From Methylococcaceae bacterium (GTDB taxonomy: Bacteria; Pseudomonadota; Gammaproteobacteria; Methylococcales; Methylomonadaceae): a stretch of 12,408 nucleotides of DNA. The notes under the pieces were generated by a model. The model ran no database searches. It saw only the letters and a program-made list of their open reading frames with translations, and was not told the origin of the DNA. The position numbers and the translations under genes were made by a program. Shown piece by piece: positions 7,244 to 12,408 of this stretch; within the stretch, counting starts at the first letter, position 1; each line of letters begins with the position of its first letter. The stretch spans positions 1 to 12,408 of the forward strand of contig CANNLO010000115.1 in NCBI GenBank assembly GCA_947505055.1, in the 5' to 3' direction.

Positions 7244-7497
7244 TTAAGTCACATTCACTTGGGTTGATTCAGGTGTGCCAAATGCAAAGAAGAAATTTCC
7301 AACACAACCGTACCATTCCCAGACAGGGCTCTAGTGCCAAGAACTTTCGATCCCGGTCTAGTCCCGCTTCGCAACTCAATGTTGTAAATTCCAGAATAAG
7401 TAGAGGGCTTCACATGTAAAGTGGCTTCTGAAGGACATTCAGCCAACGCTGTGTCGTAAACCAACATAAAAAATACAATAGAAATTATCTTAAATAT
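7244..7497 (-). pseudogene. Decayed small secreted protein gene (no proper start, frameshift near the 3' end)
   Basis: An ATG at 7467 opens 70 codons ending at 7255, but it cuts a signal peptide: in-frame codons before it read IFKIISIVFFM, then LVYDTALA/EC, a basic-hydrophobic stretch with an ALA-type cleavage site. No ATG, GTG or TTG lies between the preceding gene's TAG (7500-7498) and that ATG; only ATA and ATT codons are available. The mature part is beta-rich (GIYNIELRSG..PGSKVLGTRALSGNGTVV). Near 7301-7312 the frame seems to shift: the open frame becomes ISSLHLAHLNQPK, while the adjacent frame reads CVGNFFFAFGTPE...VNVT to a TAA at 7246-7244, a much better continuation of a beta-sandwich. 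Two separate lesions point to a broken gene. A sequencing error or a non-standard start could explain either one alone. Confidence 0.6.
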
Positions 7498-8364
7498 CTA
7501 CTTAGTATCCTTCGATAACCCTAAAGCCTTTTCCTTTTCCATAATTACTTCACGATCAACATTCATAAGCTTTGCACGATCCATCCATTTCCCAGCAACA
7601 GTTTTATCACCATTAGCCACGGTTTTTTCCGCAAGTTTAATGTAGTGTTCAACAATCTTACTGGCCAAACCTTTAACTTCGTCACCACGGTACTGGCTAC
7701 CTGGATCAATTTGCCTAATCTGATCGAGGCAAGCCTTGGCAGATTTTTCTGGGGGATCTGTATACTGCGCTTTCTCTACAAACTGAGAGGCACGGCGTAT
7801 TTGATCATCAATCTCTACCTTATCTTTATCTGTCAATAAAACGGCATTTAGATCAATTAACCTTGTCTCAGCAACAGTTTTTGTAACAACTTCTGTTTTG
7901 GGCTGTGTCGCAGAATAAATCCCAATCAAAGCCACAACAACTACGGCCACTACTGCGACTGGAATAGCCCATTTTTTAAGATCAGAGTTTCTTCTAACAC
8001 CATTTACCTTGCAGAAACTATAAACATATTCTTCCGCTATACGGGGATCTAAACCCATCTTTTTACCAGGTGCTGGCGATGACACTTTGTCTAATGCATC
8101 ATGTTCTTCTTTACCGTCGAGCTCTTTGTCACTATCCGTAAATTGATGTAACAATCGATCAAGCTCTGTGATGAGTAATCGCTCAGAAACTGCTCCAAAT
8201 TTATCCAACTCAGTTCTTAGAACAAGTTCAATGTCTTGAACTGGAATACCTTTGGCTGAACCCTCTTCTTTAATACGTTTTTCTTCATCACGATCTAGAT
8301 AAAAATCATCACTTACAGCAGCTTCAACACGATTTTCTAGCCATGTTTGGTCAGTCGGATTCAT
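7498..8364 (-). CDS. TerB-like membrane protein with C-terminal helical (TPR-like) domain
   Basis: 288 residues. The cytosolic N-terminus (1-130) has two acidic helical repeats resembling TerB/EF-hand-like bundles: FYLDRDEEKRIKEEG (21-35) and FTDSDKELDGKEEHDAL (75-91). A single transmembrane helix follows KKWAIP at about 132-151. The outer or periplasmic part (155-288) is helical, with a TPR-like pattern (ASQFVEKAQ, IVEHYIKLAEKTVANGDKTVAGKWMDRAKLM). The acidic loops are not canonical EF-hands, so metal binding is a guess. Residues 62-135 are clearly related to the C-terminal half of the protein encoded at 8761-9216. The ATG at 8364 has AAAGGA at 8371-8376, 6 bases upstream. It probably carries a cytosolic signal to the envelope or the reverse (inference). 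Confidence 0.65.
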   Translation of the reverse strand: MNPTDQTWLENRVEAAVSDDFYLDRDEEKRIKEEGSAKGIPVQDIELVLRTELDKFGAVSERLLITELDRLLHQFTDSDKELDGKEEHDALDKVSSPAPGKKMGLDPRIAEEYVYSFCKVNGVRRNSDLKKWAIPVAVVAVVVVALIGIYSATQPKTEVVTKTVAETRLIDLNAVLLTDKDKVEIDDQIRRASQFVEKAQYTDPPEKSAKACLDQIRQIDPGSQYRGDEVKGLASKIVEHYIKLAEKTVANGDKTVAGKWMDRAKLMNVDREVIMEKEKALGLSKDTK

Positions 8365-8389
8365 TGATTTTCCTTTTATTTATTGTTCA

Positions 8390-8761
8390 TTATTTATCAA
8401 GCACATTAATCTTTACAGCAAAATACTCAGTGTCTCCAAAACATGAGGTAGGCAATCCCTTGTGCTGCTCATATCCCAATGCGATTTTTTTTCCAAGACT
8501 CTGATTAATTTTATTGATAACATTCCCATCTTTAGTTGTAAATAAAAACTTTTCCGCTAAGCTCCCTGGGGGGGTCTGCAAAACCATTTCACCTTCCCAT
8601 GTCTTACACATCCAACCTTTACTTGAGAGTTTTTGAATATATCCAACACGTTCACCTGTTGAATAAGACCAAGTAGAAACAGTCCAAATATAGCTAGCGA
8701 GTCCTAAAACTATCACACCAAGGAGAGCCACAGCTATCTTAATGATTTGAAACTTCGACAT
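8390..8761 (-). CDS. Small single-pass membrane protein of a widespread unnamed proteobacterial family
   Basis: 123 residues. An N-terminal transmembrane helix or uncleaved signal anchor (about 6-27, IIKIAVALLGVIVLGLAS) is followed by a compact outer domain with STGERVGYIQKLSSKGWMCKTWEGE (34-58), KFLFTTKDGNVI (71-82) and GYEQHKGLPTSCFGDTEYF (96-114). This pattern, with two well-placed Cys, recurs in many proteobacterial hypothetical proteins; the function is unknown to me. The ATG at 8761 is preferred over a GTG at 8776 because it forms a TAATG stop/start overlap with the upstream gene, suggesting coupled translation. The 25-base gap to the next gene keeps it in the same operon. Confidence 0.7.
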   Translation of the reverse strand: MSKFQIIKIAVALLGVIVLGLASYIWTVSTWSYSTGERVGYIQKLSSKGWMCKTWEGEMVLQTPPGSLAEKFLFTTKDGNVINKINQSLGKKIALGYEQHKGLPTSCFGDTEYFAVKINVLDK

Positions 8762-9216
8762 TAAGGAATACCCCACTTAAAAATCCCAACTTTAACTTTC
8801 ACACTATTAATCCGACAAAATTCTGTAATGAAATGATTTGCAACATCAAAATTTAATCCATTTTTGTAACCGGTCCTAGCTTTACATAAGAATTGAATCG
8901 TGTCGTTTTTTTCTTTGTCGTCTAACTTTTTATCTTTATCAGAAAAACGATGCAAAAGTGCATCAAGTTCAATCAACAAACCTTTTTCGTTGGCAACTCC
9001 CATATTTTCAAGCTCCATAGCCAAAATAATTTCGGCTTTTTTTTGCTCCAAACCACAGGTCTGCACCGCAAATAACAAAAGGTTGTTTAATGTTGCTACA
9101 TCACAATACCCATCAAGAAACATATTGTTAAGTTGAAACCTTAGCGAAGCAACGGGGTCAGCTGGAGCTGGATTGCTGTTATCGATACTTATATTTTTAT
9201 TAAGGGATATTGCCAT
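8761..9216 (-). CDS. Short TerB-like protein, soluble paralogue of the 288-residue TerB-like membrane protein
   Basis: 151 residues, mostly helical. Residues 79-151 (KGLLIELDALLHRFSDKDKKL..., ending FCRINSVKVKVGIFKWGIP) align with residues 62-135 of the TerB-like membrane protein at 7498-8364, sharing the acidic stretch (SDKDKKLDDKE against TDSDKELDGKE) and the terminal KW-IP. In that protein the membrane helix follows at once; here the frame stops right after GIP. Residues 30-75 resemble its first TerB-like repeat weakly. It is therefore a natural short form or a truncated copy, perhaps a partner of the membrane proteins next to it. ATG 9216 lies 9 bases after the upstream stop and has no strong Shine-Dalgarno; the 3' end shares one base with the next gene (TAATG). 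Confidence 0.65.
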   Translation of the reverse strand: MAISLNKNISIDNSNPAPADPVASLRFQLNNMFLDGYCDVATLNNLLLFAVQTCGLEQKKAEIILAMELENMGVANEKGLLIELDALLHRFSDKDKKLDDKEKNDTIQFLCKARTGYKNGLNFDVANHFITEFCRINSVKVKVGIFKWGIP

Positions 9217-9225
9217 ATTTTTTCG

Positions 9226-10020
9226 TCATAAATTATTTATTGCTCGGCTCAAGACTGTCCCAACGATATCCGTATTAAGTTTATTAACAAACTGAAAAAT
9301 TCTGGGGACGCCTTTTCCATCGGTGATATTCAAACCATCTGAATACATATCTAAATTCAGGACTGAATCTAATTTAATATTGAATGATTTTTTGTCGCCA
9401 CCAAAGACTACTCTCCGATTGGTTATTACAAGCTTTCCAGTGGATGTTGGCACTACAGCTGACTCTGAAACAAGATTGCCTTTTGACGCGCCAACACGAT
9501 AGCTGACTCCTTTCATAAGCCTAAAACTAACTCCTTGTGACCCGCCAACGTAGCCTCGCTTAACGACTTTCTCCTCAAGAAAGTTTGCCGCTTCTTCCCA
9601 GTGAGCAATCTCACCCTTCTGTAGAATCAACCCTATTGGAATAATGCTAGGTAATACGCCTGCTTGAATCCGGTTAATTGTCTGAATACGTGATATTGAA
9701 GATTTTATTCCGCTAATTTCATTATCTTGAATCATCAGAAGTTTCTGAATACGTGTTAATTGGTCCATTTCGCTGTCTGAAACGACTCCATCAGCCATAA
9801 TAATGCTTGCTGCCTTCTCATAAGCTTTAGCAGCGAAATCTTTGATGTCGTCTTTATTAAGACCAAACGCTTGATACTTTGAACCAATAGTTTTAATTTC
9901 AGAGTCTGTTAATTTACCATCTGCAACAGCCTGAAGCACAAGATCATGAAACTCTTTCTTATTAGCCGAATTTTGTTGAATAGTCCTTATCTTATTCGTG
10001 ATTGCGTCAAATATTCCCAT
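9226..10020 (-). CDS. TerB-like domain fused to a PH/GRAM-like domain
   Basis: 264 residues. Residues 25-105 form a TerB-like all-helical domain with two copies of the signature acidic motif, ADGKLTDSE (33-41) and ADGVVSDSE (76-84), which in TerB-type proteins binds or mimics binding of divalent metal. Residues about 115-260 are beta-rich, with GNLVSESAVVPTSTGKLVITNRRVVF (181-206) and then SFNIKLDSVLNLDMYSDGL, the pattern of bacterial PH/GRAM-like domains that sit on lipid membranes or bind proteins. No signal peptide or membrane helix is evident. ATG 10020 lies 26 bases after pgpA, with a weak ribosome binding site. It may link Ter signalling to the inner membrane (inference), which is notable next to pgpA. 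Confidence 0.75.
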   Translation of the reverse strand: MGIFDAITNKIRTIQQNSANKKEFHDLVLQAVADGKLTDSEIKTIGSKYQAFGLNKDDIKDFAAKAYEKAASIIMADGVVSDSEMDQLTRIQKLLMIQDNEISGIKSSISRIQTINRIQAGVLPSIIPIGLILQKGEIAHWEEAANFLEEKVVKRGYVGGSQGVSFRLMKGVSYRVGASKGNLVSESAVVPTSTGKLVITNRRVVFGGDKKSFNIKLDSVLNLDMYSDGLNITDGKGVPRIFQFVNKLNTDIVGTVLSRAINNL

Positions 10021-10046
10021 AAGTTAAGAGCCTATATAGCTTGATA

Positions 10047-10529
10047 TTACGGGAGGATGTGAATGATCATTTGAATAAGGGCGATGGAATACCCTGCCGC
10101 AAGTAGGTCATCAAGCATTACCCCGTGACCATTTTCCATTTTTTCATCAATCAAATTGATGGGCCATGGCTTCACAATGTCGAATAATCTAAATGCAAGG
10201 AAAGCACCAACATATCCATAAATATTCTGTGGTGAGAAACACAGGACCAGTGCCATTGCTACAATTTCATCCCAGACGATACCTGAGTGATCAGACACTC
10301 CAACGGCCTTGCCAGCAACATCACATAGCCAAATCCCAAGCAGATATAGTGCTGTCAAAACGATCAATACTATATTAAACGGTAGATAACCAATTAACAG
10401 AAAATAAAGAGGATATCCGACAAGTGTGCCAACTGTTCCAGGTGCCTTTGGACTTAATCCTGTACCCAAACCAAATGCCAGAAAATTTACAGGATTGGAT
10501 AAAATAAATCGCCAAGTAGGAGTAATCAC
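10047..10529 (-). CDS. pgpA: Phosphatidylglycerophosphatase A
   Basis: 160 residues, the usual length. PgpA removes the terminal phosphate of phosphatidylglycerophosphate to give phosphatidylglycerol in the inner membrane. Family motifs are complete: GLGTGLSPKAPGTVGTL (20-36), HSGIVWDEIVAM (81-92), FRLFDIVKPWP (113-123) and GVMLDDLLAAGYS (136-148), with the conserved acidic residues expected for Mg-dependent catalysis, between about four hydrophobic segments. The GTG start at 10529 overlaps the kinase TAG by one base (TAGTG), so translation is probably coupled to the kinase. In many proteobacteria pgpA sits beside thiL and cinA; neither is here. It may be an extra copy recruited into this cluster or the only copy; the window cannot tell. 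Confidence 0.92.
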   Translation of the reverse strand: MITPTWRFILSNPVNFLAFGLGTGLSPKAPGTVGTLVGYPLYFLLIGYLPFNIVLIVLTALYLLGIWLCDVAGKAVGVSDHSGIVWDEIVAMALVLCFSPQNIYGYVGAFLAFRLFDIVKPWPINLIDEKMENGHGVMLDDLLAAGYSIALIQMIIHILP

Positions 10530-12043
10530 TATTTACTTTCCACAAGTTGAACCACAGCTAAACGGCCACCATCCTGTTTTGAAAACAACAGTTGTTTTCC
10601 TTCTGTAAGCTCGACCTTACCTCCTATTGGAATTACTTTTTTATCGTTAGGATCGGTTATGTCTATCAATTCGCTCATTCGCTCATTAACGAGATACCAT
10701 ACATCTTTATGTAATACAAAATAGCCCTCTCGTTTTTTTTGATCATCAGTAACGCGCTCGTTCGGAACGACGTTACGATTAGTATGCCACTGCCATAATG
10801 ACTGGTTTGTATACACCATGAGCCTATGATTCTCTGGTCGAAATTGCCCTTCCTTCCGTGATGAATAAAGATTCAGCACTGGCAACTTACCTTTATAGAC
10901 AGTTTCGCAAAATGGGCATTTTGGTTTTTTTGAATTATCAAATACATACCACTTCTGATCACAACTAGCATTCTGACAAGGTTGGACTAGATCGATTGTT
11001 TTAACTAGTGCAAACTCCCACTCATCCGCTGTTGGACGTTTACTGGGATCTTGGAGACCATCAATAAAAGCCCGCTGAAACAGAGGCACTAGATATGGGC
11101 CTGTTACTGAGTAAGGTATTTTTGCTGTATCCTTCCAAGGAAGCTCTGTTGGCTTAACATTTGCAACTTTAATTCTATTGCTGTTATCTGTCGGATGTTC
11201 AACAAAAAGGGACTTTGCCCCCATCGATAATTCTTCATCCTTCTGAGGATCCATATCGTGGACTTTATCGCCACGTAATGGATGCCGATAAAGCAAATAC
11301 ATGTAGATTAAAACAGCTAATGCATGACGATCTGTATAAATACTTGGCAGTTTTCTATTTGGGTCATCTTTTTTGAGATGATTAGTCATAATAACTTCAG
11401 GTGCAATGAAATCAGGCGTCCCTACAACGTCAGGAGGATATTTTCCTGGCACAACCAAGCCATCAATATCAATAATACAAGAAGCACCTGTAACAGGATT
11501 AACTAACACGTTTTTATAAGACAAGTCTGAGTGAGCTAATCCTGCCGCATGCAGTCGCCTTACAGCTCTACTTAATAGAATGCCTATTCTAAGGTAGTTT
11601 TGCCAGTCACCACGTTCTCTTGGATCAAGAAAACGGTTTTGGTTACTAGCACTCGCAAACCACTTACCCTCTTTGTCTTTCCCCTTAATACCTAGGAAGT
11701 CATTATTTTTAGACCCATACTCAAAAAAGAACTGTTTATTGTATGTAGGAGCAACCACACCAAGTCGTCCGTCGTGTTCCAGCATGTCGGTCGGCCAGCA
11801 AAGCAAATTTTTCCAATAATCGCCACCTACATTATTAAAAATGCTCTGTTTGCTCTTTCCAGTAATCATTTCCAAACGATCTTTAGCTTGATTGTCTTGC
11901 TTATCCCTAAAAAATGCGACTACATAACTTTTGTCTGGACTGAAATAAACATCTTTCATACCCCCAGCACCAATGATTTCATCAACGAACTCAATGGGAC
12001 GGCCTTCAGAAGTTTGGGTCTTGATAATTTTTGCTTTTGCCAT
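10529..12043 (-). CDS. Ser/Thr-kinase-like protein with zinc ribbon and C-terminal beta-rich (FHA-like?) domain
   Basis: 504 residues. Kinase domain (about 18-350): glycine loop IIGAGGMKDVYF (23-34), catalytic loop LAHSDLSYKNVLV (169-181; HSD instead of HRD, Asp173 present), metal site IDIDG (191-195 for DFG), GTPDFIAPEV (208-217 for APE) and DRHALAVLIYMYL (238-250). The VAxK lysine of strand 3 is not obvious: the sequence is VVAFFRDK. A zinc ribbon follows with C356, C361, C376 and C379. Residues 395-504 are beta-rich, with WYLVNERMSELID, perhaps an FHA-like fold. The protein is cytosolic, and together with the upstream PP2C it forms a kinase/phosphatase pair. ATG 12043 is 5 bases after the PP2C stop; the 3' end overlaps pgpA by one base. 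This kinase type occurs in Ter-linked loci. Confidence 0.85.
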   Translation of the reverse strand: MAKAKIIKTQTSEGRPIEFVDEIIGAGGMKDVYFSPDKSYVVAFFRDKQDNQAKDRLEMITGKSKQSIFNNVGGDYWKNLLCWPTDMLEHDGRLGVVAPTYNKQFFFEYGSKNNDFLGIKGKDKEGKWFASASNQNRFLDPRERGDWQNYLRIGILLSRAVRRLHAAGLAHSDLSYKNVLVNPVTGASCIIDIDGLVVPGKYPPDVVGTPDFIAPEVIMTNHLKKDDPNRKLPSIYTDRHALAVLIYMYLLYRHPLRGDKVHDMDPQKDEELSMGAKSLFVEHPTDNSNRIKVANVKPTELPWKDTAKIPYSVTGPYLVPLFQRAFIDGLQDPSKRPTADEWEFALVKTIDLVQPCQNASCDQKWYVFDNSKKPKCPFCETVYKGKLPVLNLYSSRKEGQFRPENHRLMVYTNQSLWQWHTNRNVVPNERVTDDQKKREGYFVLHKDVWYLVNERMSELIDITDPNDKKVIPIGGKVELTEGKQLLFSKQDGGRLAVVQLVESK

Positions 12044-12048
12044 AATAT

Positions 12049-12408
12049 CTACTTAGAAAGTATTGCAATGGTGCGATCGTCATGATTGCCTGGTGACCAA
12101 AATTCTAGCCACTCTAGCAACTTATCTGATGCAATGTCTTTATTGGCTAACAACGGCTCAAGCTCGCCCCACAACTCATCCCACTTTTGAAGGTTTGCAA
12201 GATTATTGTCAGTTTCAAATTTCGGATCCGTGACACCATCAGTCATTAATACTAGTCCAGTAAATTCATCAGTTACAGCAAATCGTAATCTTTTCATTAG
12301 TTCTTCAGGGGTTACAACCTGCTTGTCCAGAAATCTTGTCTGACCTGCAAATTCACCGCTATCAACGTCTCCAAGTAGCTGAAGATGTTTTCCTTTCTCG
12401 TAAACCCC
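12049..12408 (-). CDS. PP2C-family Ser/Thr protein phosphatase, C-terminal part (partial)
   Basis: The frame is open from the right edge of the window to the TAG at 12051-12049, giving 119 residues of the C-terminal part; the N-terminus lies outside. PP2C motifs visible are SGEFAGQTRFLD, the metal-binding LVLMTDGVTDPKF (with the Asp of the DG motif) and NHDDRTIAIL at the very end (the final metal Asp). PP2C enzymes use two Mn or Mg ions to remove phosphate from Ser/Thr and commonly pair with a kinase in the same operon; here the kinase starts 5 bases downstream. An internal ATG at 12297 should not be taken as the start, because conserved sequence continues upstream of it. Confidence 0.88.
   Translation of the reverse strand, partial: GVYEKGKHLQLLGDVDSGEFAGQTRFLDKQVVTPEELMKRLRFAVTDEFTGLVLMTDGVTDPKFETDNNLANLQKWDELWGELEPLLANKDIASDKLLEWLEFWSPGNHDDRTIAILSK

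Noticed and set aside
7255..8364. Amber read-through joining the TerB-like membrane protein to the following frame (same reading frame across the TAG at 7498-7500)
   Set aside because: The sequence after the TAG looks like an N-terminal signal peptide rather than a C-terminal extension, and nothing around the TAG indicates recoding. Decay of a separate gene is simpler.
1..12408. CRISPR arrays, tRNA/rRNA genes, insertion sequences or transposases
   Set aside because: None was seen on either strand: no regularly spaced repeats, no tRNA-like cloverleaf and no transposase motifs.

Overview
The window reads as part of one long, minus-strand, tellurite-resistance-like (Ter) gene cluster from a moderately A+T-rich proteobacterium. 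A beta- or gammaproteobacterium is plausible from the style of the PgpA protein and of the small GW-CKTWEGE membrane protein, but the sequence does not fix the taxon. About 96% of the window is coded on the minus strand. The only plus-strand gene is a 3' fragment at the far left, which converges on the end of the cluster.

Right part (12408 down to about 7244), in transcription order: the C-terminal part of a PP2C phosphatase; a Ser/Thr-kinase-like protein with a zinc ribbon and a C-terminal beta-rich region; PgpA (phosphatidylglycerophosphatase A), overlapping the kinase stop by one base; a TerB-like protein fused to a PH/GRAM-like domain; a short TerB-like protein; a small one-helix membrane protein; a longer TerB-like membrane protein; and a decayed secreted-protein gene. 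This looks like a signalling and membrane module: a kinase/phosphatase pair plus several membrane or membrane-associated proteins.

Middle (7138-6116): a glycine-rich multi-pass membrane protein with a degenerate FHA-like C-terminus. It is flanked by non-coding gaps of 106 to 124 bases, so it may be transcribed separately.

Left part (5991 down to 476): TerD, then five tightly coupled enzymes. These are an ATP-grasp ligase, a TRSP-type phosphoribosyltransferase, a HAD phosphatase, a StiP-type phosphoribosyltransferase with a Pelota-like domain, and a CitE/HpcH-like C-C lyase. This is the known Ter-associated biosynthetic module, proposed by comparative genomics (Anantharaman, Iyer and Aravind 2012, from memory) to make a nucleoside-like metabolite whose structure is, as far as I know, unsettled.

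The TerD/enzyme block is a described system. Less expected are PgpA inside the kinase operon, the set of TerB-like and PH-containing proteins around it, and the broken secreted-protein gene. Working idea (inference): a Ter variant in which phosphorylation signalling and the small molecule serve an envelope or phospholipid stress or defence response. Three genes appear to use TTG starts, each with a good ribosome binding site.
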